Part shown: positions 11,851 through 19,217 of the stretch, in pieces
Layout: every line of letters starts with the position of its first letter
Numbering within the stretch: the first letter of the stretch is position 1
Source: PALSA-350 sp035507705
Lineage (GTDB): Bacteria > Acidobacteriota > Terriglobia > Terriglobales > Acidobacteriaceae
Assembly (NCBI GenBank): GCA_035507705.1
Contig: DATJNV010000048.1
Coordinates: forward strand, 33,123-97,122
Reading direction: 5' to 3'
Length of the DNA: 64,000 nt
Made by a program: the position numbers and the translations under genes
Notes under the pieces: generated by a model
Databases searched by the model: none
Seen by the model: only the letters and a program-made list of their open reading frames with translations
What the model was told of the DNA's origin: nothing

Positions 11851-13629
11851 CTAAACAATGAGTCCCGGCCTTTTTAGATAGTGGTCGATCAAACCATCGG
11901 CCGCCCGGTGGCTGACGGCCACAATCGTCAGAGTCGGATTCGCGGACGAATTTTGCGGGAAGGAAGAAGATCCCACGACAAAAAGGTTTGGCATCTTCCA
12001 ATGCTGAAGCCAGGGGTTGACCACGCCTCTTTCGGGTGATGTGCCCATGATGGCTCCGCCCTGGATGTGCGTGGTGATGTATTGCGAAGCATTGTAGTGA
12101 CGGAAACCTGCGGGGCGATCTATCCGGATCAGCGTGGCGCCGGAAACCTGCGCAATCTCCTCCAGAAGCTCGGTTCCAATGCGCGCGCCAAACGCCATCT
12201 GGCGCATTTCATAGTCGGTCCAGTCCAGTGTCATGCGCAAGAGTGGATCGCCCCACTTATCGGTATAAGTAGGATCCAAGTCCATGAAGTTCTGCCGGTA
12301 GGCAAAATGCTCTCCGCGCATCTCCACTCCGGGGCCAACCCTGTCCCAATGCTCGATCGCGGCCTTCTTCCAGGCCGAACCCCAATTGCGTGAGACCGTG
12401 CCCCGCGGGATTCGGCCAAAGGAGCCGGCGGGAGCTTCGCCAGTTGCGGCGCCGCGCAGGAAAGCTCCACCACGCAGGATTTTCTCCGGTACCTCCTGCT
12501 TGAGATCGCCCTCAAAATCCGAGATGCCATACCCGACTGCACCCGATCCCATAAACAGGTTCAGGCGCTCTTTGAACACCAGCATCCCTGCTCCTCCGCT
12601 GGTGACCTGATGAGTCAGGTTCTTGCCCAATGTCCCCTTACCTGCCACGGGATCATAGCGTTCTCCGATGCCGGAGAGGAGCAGAAGGCGCACGCTATTT
12701 GGGGTCCATGCCGAAAGCACAACTACATCGGCGGGCTGCAGGGTCTCCTCGCCATTTTCGTCCATGTACACCACACCCTCGGCCTTACCGTCGCGATGGA
12801 CGATCTTCCGCACCCAGCAGTTGTTGCGCAAGACAAAGTTGGCCCTGGTGCTGAGTAGCGGCAGAATCGTATTGCTCGGCTGTGCCTTGGCGCCAATCAT
12901 GCAGCCATGTCCTGGGCAATAGCCACAAAACGCGCAGCCCGGACGTGATACTTTGTCGGGATTTGTATAGCCCTGACTTAGATTAGCCGCCGGCAGCGGG
13001 AACGGATGATAGCCTAACTTGACCGCCGCCTGATGAAAGAATCCCATGGTGTAGGTGGGCGTCAGGGGCGGCGTGGGGTACTCGTGCTGTCGCGGACCCT
13101 CGAAGATGTTGCCGCCCTCAATAAGCTTGCCCTGCAAGTTACCAGCCTTGCCGCTGATTCCCATCAACTGTTCAGCGCGCCAATAGTCATTCTCAAACTC
13201 GTCGTAGGTGAAGCCCCAATCCTGGATGGTCCACTCCGGCGACAAGCGAGAAGCGCCGAATTTTTCGCGCAAATGCGTGGCCAACACAAAAAAGTCCGGC
13301 AGATAACGATCAGAGATCCCTCCCCAATGTTCCGAGGTGCCGCCCGTCCCCGTCCCCGGCGTGAAGGATCCATATTGGCGTATGGGCGCAGCTCGATCTT
13401 TGAGGGAGTGGCGATGAGTGATGGTCTGTTCAGCGGGGTTCTGCAAAAGGCCAATGCGACGTGTATTGATTTCGTCCATGCCGCTGGCATATTGAGAAAT
13501 ATTGCGGGCCGGGCCACGCTCCAACATGACTACGTTCAAAGCGGTGCGCGTGACGACTTCTTTTGCCACCACCATGCCGGCCCAACCGCTACCAATGACG
13601 ACAATATCCGTGGGTTTGAGGCGCTTCAA
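11851..13629 (-). CDS. GMC-family FAD oxidoreductase (gluconate/sugar dehydrogenase catalytic subunit)
   Basis: 592 residues. The N-terminal FAD-binding motif GSGWAGMVVA (about 13-22) and the C-terminal GMC_oxred_C block (GGAIMGTSPERGVVNPWLQ, then SSANPTLTIVA) identify a glucose-methanol-choline-type flavoprotein. With the subunit-3 gene downstream, the family expectation is periplasmic oxidation of gluconate, glucose or a related sugar. A cysteine cluster, CAFCGYCPGHGC near residue 240, resembles the place where some FAD-glucose dehydrogenases hold a [3Fe-4S] cluster (inference). Translation appears to start at a TTG codon: GGAG precedes it, and an in-frame TAG lies immediately upstream, so no ATG is available. 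No signal peptide is present; co-export with the Tat-type partner is the usual solution. Confidence 0.9.
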   Translation of the reverse strand: MKRLKPTDIVVIGSGWAGMVVAKEVVTRTALNVVMLERGPARNISQYASGMDEINTRRIGLLQNPAEQTITHRHSLKDRAAPIRQYGSFTPGTGTGGTSEHWGGISDRYLPDFFVLATHLREKFGASRLSPEWTIQDWGFTYDEFENDYWRAEQLMGISGKAGNLQGKLIEGGNIFEGPRQHEYPTPPLTPTYTMGFFHQAAVKLGYHPFPLPAANLSQGYTNPDKVSRPGCAFCGYCPGHGCMIGAKAQPSNTILPLLSTRANFVLRNNCWVRKIVHRDGKAEGVVYMDENGEETLQPADVVVLSAWTPNSVRLLLLSGIGERYDPVAGKGTLGKNLTHQVTSGGAGMLVFKERLNLFMGSGAVGYGISDFEGDLKQEVPEKILRGGAFLRGAATGEAPAGSFGRIPRGTVSRNWGSAWKKAAIEHWDRVGPGVEMRGEHFAYRQNFMDLDPTYTDKWGDPLLRMTLDWTDYEMRQMAFGARIGTELLEEIAQVSGATLIRIDRPAGFRHYNASQYITTHIQGGAIMGTSPERGVVNPWLQHWKMPNLFVVGSSSFPQNSSANPTLTIVAVSHRAADGLIDHYLKRPGLIV

Positions 13630-13765
13630 CGGCTATCTCCAGCGAAAGATGCGCAACGAAAATACTAAATGCCACGAGCAGCCAAAGTCAGCAAGATAGA
13701 TTGATCGATGATGTGCCGGAGCTTCCGCGAGGATCCTGCCCAGCGAAGATATATTCTGGACACCT

Positions 13766-14269
13766 ATGATCCGCCGCTGTAGCGAGCAGGACTTCGAGCC
13801 CATCTGGAACATCATCAACGATGGAGCGGAAGCTTACCGGGGAACGATCCCGGAAGATCGCTTTACGACGCCATACATGTCCAAAGAAAAACTGCGCCAC
13901 GAAATCGCGGACGGCGTCATGTTTTGGGGATATCAGGATGATGCGGCCTTGACAGGGGTGATGGGTCTACAACATGTCGACGATGTCACCCTGATACGGC
14001 ACGCCTACGTACGCACCGAAAACCAAAAGCAGGGCATAGGGTCGAAGTTACTGTTCCATCTGCGACAGCTCACGAGCGAGCCGGTGCTGATCGGCACATG
14101 GGCAGACGCAATTTGGGCCATCCGCTTTTATGAGAGTCACGGCTTTCGCCTGGTGAGCGTCGCGGACAAGAGCAGGCTGCTCGAAAAATATTGGAAGATT
14201 CCACAGCGCCAGGTGGAAACGTCGGTGGTATTGGCTGATGCGAACTGGTGGAGGTTAAGGACAGGCTGA
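13766..14269 (+). CDS. GNAT-family N-acetyltransferase
   Basis: 167 residues forming a single GNAT fold. The acetyl-CoA pyrophosphate-binding motif is HAYVRTENQKQGIGSKLL (about 92-109), matching the R/Q-x-x-G-x-G/A pattern as QKQGIG. The later block AIWAIRFYESHGFRLV is the usual motif B. The substrate (amino group on a small molecule, peptide or aminoglycoside) cannot be told from the sequence. It stands alone, divergent from the GMC gene and followed by a repeat-rich intergenic stretch. The RBS is weak. Confidence 0.9.
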   Translation: MIRRCSEQDFEPIWNIINDGAEAYRGTIPEDRFTTPYMSKEKLRHEIADGVMFWGYQDDAALTGVMGLQHVDDVTLIRHAYVRTENQKQGIGSKLLFHLRQLTSEPVLIGTWADAIWAIRFYESHGFRLVSVADKSRLLEKYWKIPQRQVETSVVLADANWWRLRTG

Positions 14270-14305
14270 GTGTTTTGTGGTTTAGCGATACCTCGGGGCG
14301 TCAAC

Positions 14306-14430
14306 GGTCTGCGTGAGAACTCAAGAAATGTGAAAGCGGGAGTGCCTCAGGGGCTGAAGAGTCTGCGTGAGAACTATTTTCAAGCCTTCTATCGGCACGA
14401 CTTAAAGTCGTGGGCTGATACAAAATCGCG
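14306..14430 (+). repeat. Intergenic palindromic repeat, copy C (rearranged)
   Basis: This copy contains the lead motif GTCTGCGTGAGAACT twice in direct orientation (near 14308 and 14361). Also present are the block GTGCCTCAGGGGCTGAAG and a degenerate terminal palindrome GGCACGACTTAAAGTCGTG followed by CTGATACAAA. The internal duplication suggests a recombination or nested insertion. It fills the gap between the GNAT stop and the dioxygenase stop, which are convergent. Confidence 0.75.
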
Positions 14431-14448
14431 TTCAGGTCGTGCTGCTGC

Positions 14449-15594
14449 TCAGTGCCTTCCATCATGTTCGGCGTTCCGTTTCCGCGCGAGTATGGCCAGG
14501 GAGCTATAGAGCCCGTCGGCATCGAGGTAGCAGCCCTGCAAATGCCGAGCCCCGCTGGAAAAGGCGGTGCGACCATGAAGAATGCGCGTATTGTCGAAAA
14601 GCACCAGGTCGCCCGGCTCCAGCCGGCAAACCACCAGGCGATCGGGCTCGCGAACCATCTCGGCAAGCTGGCGGTAGGCCAGATAGTATTTCTTGAGCCT
14701 GGGTCCCTTGAACGGCAACGGAGCTATGGAGCGGTCATTGTAGTAAATGGCCCGGAATTCGCCTCGGGCGTCGAGCTCGATCATGGTTCGCTCAGCAGTG
14801 AGGTCGGCCACGGCATCCTGAAAACGAAACAAGACCGGCGTCTGGGACAAGGCATTGAAGTTGTCCGAATCGCCGGCGCGAATGCGTTCGGCAATCGCTA
14901 AGCCATCGACAAAGATGCTTTCGCCACCCTCGCCGGCAGACGCCAGGCAATGCAGCATCTGGAAACCAGGCACCGGATCGCGGTAAGGGTTGTCGGTGTG
15001 TACCGGCAATGCGCGGCTTGTGTAGGCAAGATTGTTGGGTTCCGGAACGCTGCGTACGTCGAAGAGATAGCCATAATTGGTTTCACGCACGAAACCGATG
15101 AGATCGGCAACGCGAAGGATCGCCCCATCCTCTACGGGCACGTCGCTCAGAAACGCCAGTCCGTCGCGTCCCACATAGTAGAGCCAATCTTCACGGCTGG
15201 CCGGATTCTTGATCCACTCCACGAAATCACAGCGGGCAAAGGCCGTGGCCGGATGGCCCATCCATGGCAGGCGCGCGGGACGGTGACTCATGCGCAGGCT
15301 GCGATCAAAAGCACGCAACCACGCGAGATCGAATACGCTGGTCGGGCCGTCCTCCCAACTCAGCGTGAGTTGACCGGGCGGTTGCGCCTCGGCCCCTCGG
15401 AGCCGGGGTTCCCTTGGAAAATCCAGCAGGCTAATCAGGCGCTGCCCGGTACGAGGGTCGCGATTGGCAGGGTCGTTGTCGCGGAGCCATATTGCGGGAT
15501 ATACGCTGTAGGCGGAATTCTCCCAAGTAAGCGTGACCTCGACCGGCGTGCATTTCACATGAGTGACGCCGATGTCCGCTACTTTCGCGATCAT
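14449..15594 (-). CDS. TauD/TfdA-family Fe(II)/2-oxoglutarate dioxygenase (gamma-butyrobetaine-hydroxylase-like)
   Basis: 381 residues from the ATG at 15594, which has GGAGG at ideal spacing; a longer in-frame reading exists but is not supported. The N-terminal domain with IWLRDNDPANRDPRTGQR is the DUF971-like part found in gamma-butyrobetaine/trimethyllysine hydroxylases. The C-terminal catalytic domain shows the iron-binding HTDNPYRDPVPG segment (H-x-D) and the distal histidine in FDNTRILHGRTAF. Members hydroxylate carnitine precursors or related small acids, using 2-oxoglutarate and O2. The carnitine-type zinc-binding Cys set was not confirmed, so the substrate is open. Its start overlaps the stop of a broken MFS transporter tail by ATGA, suggesting a former transporter-oxygenase operon. 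Confidence 0.9.
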   Translation of the reverse strand: MIAKVADIGVTHVKCTPVEVTLTWENSAYSVYPAIWLRDNDPANRDPRTGQRLISLLDFPREPRLRGAEAQPPGQLTLSWEDGPTSVFDLAWLRAFDRSLRMSHRPARLPWMGHPATAFARCDFVEWIKNPASREDWLYYVGRDGLAFLSDVPVEDGAILRVADLIGFVRETNYGYLFDVRSVPEPNNLAYTSRALPVHTDNPYRDPVPGFQMLHCLASAGEGGESIFVDGLAIAERIRAGDSDNFNALSQTPVLFRFQDAVADLTAERTMIELDARGEFRAIYYNDRSIAPLPFKGPRLKKYYLAYRQLAEMVREPDRLVVCRLEPGDLVLFDNTRILHGRTAFSSGARHLQGCYLDADGLYSSLAILARKRNAEHDGRH

Positions 15595-15842
15595 TGTCCC
15601 TCCACTGGACGGAGCAGGCCAATCGCACGCAGGCGGCGATACTGCCGCCTGACAGCGAGGACGGCCGCGACGCTGGTGAGTCTCGCAGCGAGGGCAAGCA
15701 CTAAGAACATTGTCTGCCATCCGTACGCAACTGCCAAATGCGCCATACCATTGGTAGAGAGAATGCCCGCCGAAGAGTCCATCAACAGGCCGGAAGCAGT
15801 CGCACCACGATCTGTCTGGGGGACTAGTAGCTGGAGCCCTAG
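15591..15842 (-). pseudogene. Decayed C-terminal fragment of an MFS transporter
   Basis: Reading minus-strand codons from 15842 to the stop at 15591 gives about 83 residues that look like the last helices of a major-facilitator permease: an ATASGLLMDSS segment, AVAYGWQTMFLVLALAARL, then a charged tail RRQYRRLR. An in-frame TAG lies immediately upstream at 15843-15845, and nothing transporter-like continues beyond it. The rest of the gene has therefore been deleted. The fragment ends in a 4-bp ATGA overlap with the dioxygenase start, the hallmark of a once-intact coupled operon. No start codon with a good RBS is present. Confidence 0.65.
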
Positions 15843-16009
15843 CTACGACCTGTTAACGACGGATAAATTCACAAGCCTGGCCGTACCGATCGGTGACGGG
15901 GCCCTCGACTTGCAGCCCGATCGCTTCCAAGCGGCTCTCCGCTCCCCGGCGAACTCAGGCTCTCCTGGCGTAAAATCATAGGAGAGCTATTCAGCCGGGA
16001 GGAAGTGCA

Positions 16010-16759
16010 ATGGCACAACTGATGAGGACCTCAAACCCTGTCTTGAGCGAGAAGGGATTTGAGGGTTTTGGCGTAATGGGAGAGAGAATGACTCTCCAGG
16101 GCACGGTCAATAAGACCGGAATCCTTCTCCTTTGCGCGATCGCATCGGCTGCGTGGACATGGCACTTATTTATCCAGTCGCAGTCCGCACTGGCGGTTAT
16201 GCCCTGGCTGTGGATAGGAACCATCGGCGGGCTCGTCTGCGCCCTGGTCACCGTCTTCAAGAAGGAATGGGCTCCGGTGACAGCACCCGCCTACGCCCTG
16301 CTGGAAGGGCTGGCGCTTGGCGCCATCTCGTCTGTTCTCGAGGTACGCTTCCCCGGAATCGCGATCCAGTCAGTGAGCCTGACATTCGGCACATTGCTGG
16401 TTCTCTTACTCGCGTATCGCTCCGGGTTGATCCCGGTAACCCAGAACTTCAAGCTGGGAATTGTAGCCGCTACCGGCGCGATCATGCTGTTTTATCTGCT
16501 CGAGTTCGTGCTGGGCTTCTTCGGCATTCACTTCACGACGATCAACGGCTCGGGCCCGATCGGCATCGGCATCAGCCTGATTATCGTTGGCATCGCCGCC
16601 CTCAACCTGGTGCTCGACTTCGATTTCATCGAGAACGGAGCCAGGATGGGCGCTCCTAAATACATGGAGTGGTACGGCGCGTTTGGCTTGATGGTTACGC
16701 TGGTCTGGCTATACCTCGAGATCCTGCGGCTGCTGACGAAACTTCGCGGACGCGACTGA
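16010..16759 (+). CDS. Bax inhibitor-1/YccA-family membrane protein
   Basis: 249 residues with about seven hydrophobic helices after a short cytoplasmic N-terminus (SNPVLSEKGFEG). The text ALLEGLALGAISSVLE and the acidic end of the C-terminal half (LDFDFIENGAR, then WYGAFGLMVTLVWLYLEILRLL) are the conserved signatures of YccA/BI-1-like proteins. In the family these are pH-gated Ca2+ leak channels or modulators of membrane proteases; the precise bacterial role is unsettled. The start is backed by GGGAGGAAG. It is a single-gene unit between convergent and repeat-rich stretches. Confidence 0.92.
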   Translation: MAQLMRTSNPVLSEKGFEGFGVMGERMTLQGTVNKTGILLLCAIASAAWTWHLFIQSQSALAVMPWLWIGTIGGLVCALVTVFKKEWAPVTAPAYALLEGLALGAISSVLEVRFPGIAIQSVSLTFGTLLVLLLAYRSGLIPVTQNFKLGIVAATGAIMLFYLLEFVLGFFGIHFTTINGSGPIGIGISLIIVGIAALNLVLDFDFIENGARMGAPKYMEWYGAFGLMVTLVWLYLEILRLLTKLRGRD

Positions 16760-16809
16760 TTTAAATTATCCCAGCATCGTTCATTGCGGGCGATGGAAAC
16801 AGGGATTTA

Positions 16810-16998
16810 GAGTGTGCGTGAGAACTCAAGAACTGCGAAAGCGGCAGTGCCTCAGAGGCTAAAGCCCAAGCTATTTTAAGCACTTGCGGCACGACTAAAG
16901 TCGTGCCCTGATACAAACCAGGGTTCTCACGCAGACTCTAAAGCCCGACTCTTGGCGGGCTCTTGCGGCACGACTAAAGTTGTGCCCTGATACGAACG
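16810..16998 (+). repeat. Intergenic palindromic repeats, copies D and E in tandem with flanking inverted repeats
   Basis: A complete unit (lead GTGTGCGTGAGAACTCAAG, block GTGCCTCAGAGGCTAAAGCC, palindrome arms GGCACGACT/AGTCGTGCC, tail CCTGATACAAA) is closed on its right by GTTCTCACGCAGACTC at 16923-16938. That is the reverse complement of the lead, so copy D has terminal inverted repeats of about 16 bp. A second partial unit (copy E: AAAGCCCG, TTGGCGGGCTC, then the palindrome with one T/C mismatch and CCTGATACGAA) follows directly. The 264-bp gap between the BI-1 and metallo-hydrolase stops is largely made of this element. Confidence 0.8.
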
Positions 16999-17023
16999 AC
17001 AAACCGTTCCTTCATGTCTGGCC

Positions 17024-18193
17024 CTAAGTGCGATCGAGATTGGTGTAGATATCGGCGATGTTTACGTTGACGCCGTTTTGTAGCGGCGACAGCTTTGCGT
17101 AAGGGGAGTGGCCCTCCCTGCTCATTCGCGCCAGGTATTTCTCGTAGCCGTTCGAATGCAGCGATCGGAGTGAAGCGACAGTAATCAGTTGTTGCATCTC
17201 GGCCACCGTGCGGCCGGCCTTCTTACCTTCTTCTACCCGTCCTGTCAGTTCTTCAATGTAGTTACGCATATTCGTCATCACAACGCGGCCAGTTTGCAAG
17301 GCAGCGTGGCCGGGGATGATTTTGTCGAAGTCAGCGCTGCCCACGGAGTCGATCGTGCGCGGCCAGACGCGCGGAAAACCGTCAGCAATAAACGGAAGCT
17401 GGCCGTGAATCGCATCCCCGGTGGCCATGGTTCGTTCTTGCGGGCAGTAGACGAAAACATCTCCAGCGGTGTGAGCGTGCCCATGAAACTCGAGGTGCAG
17501 TTCATAAGCCGGGTCCTGTAGCACATAGGATTTGTCGAATGTGATCGTCGGCAATTCCAGGACGTAATTTTTCAGCTCCGCCTGGTAGGCCTGCAGTTGG
17601 GCTATCTGCTCGGCGCAAAAATTCTTTTCGCCCGCTGAAGTGGCGTGCGCTGCCTGATCGCGTAGCGCATCAATCTGCCTGGGAACGCCGTCGACCGAAG
17701 CCTTCATCCTGGCGACCGCGAGGTCGGCCATCAGTTGTTTGGTCATCGAACTGGCGATGAAGTCCACCTTCTCACCTGTTAAGCGGTACGCGTGATTTCC
17801 CTGGGTATGGTCCCAATGGAAATGGGTGTTGATGACGTAGCGCACCGGCTTAGGGGTAACTTCCCGCTTGATCTGCGCAATCAGCGAAGCGGCCGCGGAT
17901 GGCTTGGAATGTGCGTCGACCACCACAACGTCCTTGGAGCGGACGAAAATGCCGGCGTTGCAATTCTCCATTGCCTGCGGACGCGCGCGGGCGAAATAAA
18001 TTCCATTCGCGACCTTCTCGATATTGAACAGCTCGGAATTGGAGCCAGGAGGGGCGGCCCGCGCCCAGGCGGCGCGATGCCAGGCCATCTCCAGAATCGA
18101 TGCGCCCGCCAAAGTGCTCATCATCGATTGCCACAGGAAATCGCGGCGCGAGACACGGGAATGATGCGAATGCGAGTGTGTGTGGCCGTGCAT
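17024..18193 (-). CDS. Metallo-beta-lactamase-fold hydrolase with Tat signal
   Basis: 389 residues. The N-terminus is a run of His residues (HGHTHSHSHH), then the twin-arginine motif SRRDFLWQS and a hydrophobic stretch, so the mature enzyme is periplasmic. The metal-binding motif HFHWDHTQG (about 140-148), the second-site histidines in HGHAHTAGD and PGHAAL further down define the class-B lactamase fold. Sequence-wise it is closer to the SoxH/quinoprotein-relay-associated MBL hydrolases than to true lactamases; no substrate is assigned. The start has GGAGGG upstream. It is divergent from the DUF5818 gene, with a 157-bp shared promoter region. Confidence 0.92.
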   Translation of the reverse strand: MHGHTHSHSHHSRVSRRDFLWQSMMSTLAGASILEMAWHRAAWARAAPPGSNSELFNIEKVANGIYFARARPQAMENCNAGIFVRSKDVVVVDAHSKPSAAASLIAQIKREVTPKPVRYVINTHFHWDHTQGNHAYRLTGEKVDFIASSMTKQLMADLAVARMKASVDGVPRQIDALRDQAAHATSAGEKNFCAEQIAQLQAYQAELKNYVLELPTITFDKSYVLQDPAYELHLEFHGHAHTAGDVFVYCPQERTMATGDAIHGQLPFIADGFPRVWPRTIDSVGSADFDKIIPGHAALQTGRVVMTNMRNYIEELTGRVEEGKKAGRTVAEMQQLITVASLRSLHSNGYEKYLARMSREGHSPYAKLSPLQNGVNVNIADIYTNLDRT

Positions 18194-18350
18194 GTTTTCC
18201 CTCCTTCGACGGAAGCGAACTGAACCACAATCCTAAACCGGCCGAAAGTCGAAGATTGACAATGCCAGAATCGTTGTGAAAATATCCCGTCCGTTAGTAA
18301 GTCGGACATTCGAGGGCCCGCGAAATGGCGGCCAAAAGGAGATCGATTCA

Positions 18351-18692
18351 ATGAAGAGACTAGCGATCTACGCGGGCTGTTTGCTGGCGTCGCTGAGCAT
18401 TTTTGCCCAGGCACCGCAGACCTTTAAAGGTGAGATCATGGACAGCCAGTGCGCTGCTTTAGGCGGCCACCAGGTAATGGAGCAAAAGGGCGAAAGTCCC
18501 AAAGACTGCACCAATCGCTGCGTCAGCATGGGCGGCCGATACACGCTCTTCGACTCCTCCACCAGGACCGCTTACCAGCTTGACGATCCGAAGAAAGCCG
18601 CTGCATTTGCAGGCGCCAAGGTTTTAGTTACCGGAACACTGAACCCGACTACTAAGACCATCAAAGTTGCCAGCATCAAGGCCGGATCTTAA
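18351..18692 (+). CDS. Small secreted DUF5818-type protein
   Basis: 113 residues from the ATG at 18351, with AAGGAG upstream. A longer in-frame reading from 18276 lacks an RBS and would bury the signal peptide. A signal peptide ends near LSIFAQA (about residue 20). The mature part begins FKGEIMDSQCAALGG and contains DCTNRCVSMGGRYTLFD and KVLVTGTLNP, the pattern of short acidobacterial secreted proteins called DUF5818. Three Cys could form a disulfide or bind a ligand; the fold resembles a small OB-like barrel, but function is unknown. Its stop codon abuts the stop of the convergent DUF3341 gene with no bases between. Confidence 0.85.
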   Translation: MKRLAIYAGCLLASLSIFAQAPQTFKGEIMDSQCAALGGHQVMEQKGESPKDCTNRCVSMGGRYTLFDSSTRTAYQLDDPKKAAAFAGAKVLVTGTLNPTTKTIKVASIKAGS

Positions 18693-19217
18693 CTAAGTTC
18701 CAGCGAGTTGCTTCACCTGCCAGGCGCCTGCCTGCTGGAGGCGCCTTTCCAATTCCGGTCGCGTGTTTTCGGGCGGATTCAGCACCCCTACCAGAATCTT
18801 GCCCTTCCCCGTCTCGGGATCGCTGATCACTCCCTTGAAGTTCGGCAACCTGGCGCCGATGAGCAGCACGGCCAGCGTGGTAAGAATGGCGCCCAACATG
18901 GTCAACTCGTAAACGATGATGCCGTTCGTCCACCCCGGCGTTAGCGACATTCCCCCGGTGAAAATAGGGTAGGACTTCTGCGAAAGCGTGGTCAGAAGAT
19001 AGCCGGTGGCGCCCCCAGCGATGGCGCCGAGAAGCGCCCAGCGATAGGGACTCGAAGTGACGTGCGAATCGGTAAACTCGTAGCCCTCGTGCGGCTCGCC
19101 GGAGACAATGATGATCTGTTGAGCATCGAAGCTGAGCTCGGAGCTGGCGACACGCAGCGCGTCGACCGCGCGCTGTGCGCTTTCCGCATCGGAGTAAAGA
19201 CCATAAAGTGCCTTCAT
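18693..19217 (-). CDS. DUF3341 protein, ActD-like subunit of alternative complex III
   Basis: 174 residues from ATG 19217, which overlaps the upstream NrfD-type gene's stop by ATGA. The N-terminus MKALYGLYSDAESAQRAVDA is a ferredoxin-like fold. It is followed by two membrane helices (around 60-80 and 98-122) joined by a loop containing YPIFTGG, then a cytoplasmic tail (PENTRPELERRLQQAGA). This is the DUF3341/ActD layout. In alternative complex III ActD is a membrane subunit contacting ActC. Its presence here pulls the complex towards ACIII rather than Qrc, which lacks it. It is the last gene of the five-gene operon. Confidence 0.9.
   Translation of the reverse strand: MKALYGLYSDAESAQRAVDALRVASSELSFDAQQIIIVSGEPHEGYEFTDSHVTSSPYRWALLGAIAGGATGYLLTTLSQKSYPIFTGGMSLTPGWTNGIIVYELTMLGAILTTLAVLLIGARLPNFKGVISDPETGKGKILVGVLNPPENTRPELERRLQQAGAWQVKQLAGT

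Noticed and set aside
15595..15720. N-terminal extension of the TauD-like dioxygenase by 42 residues
   Set aside because: The extension has no family similarity, whereas GGAGG at ideal spacing precedes the ATG at 15594, and the extension covers the MFS remnant in another frame.
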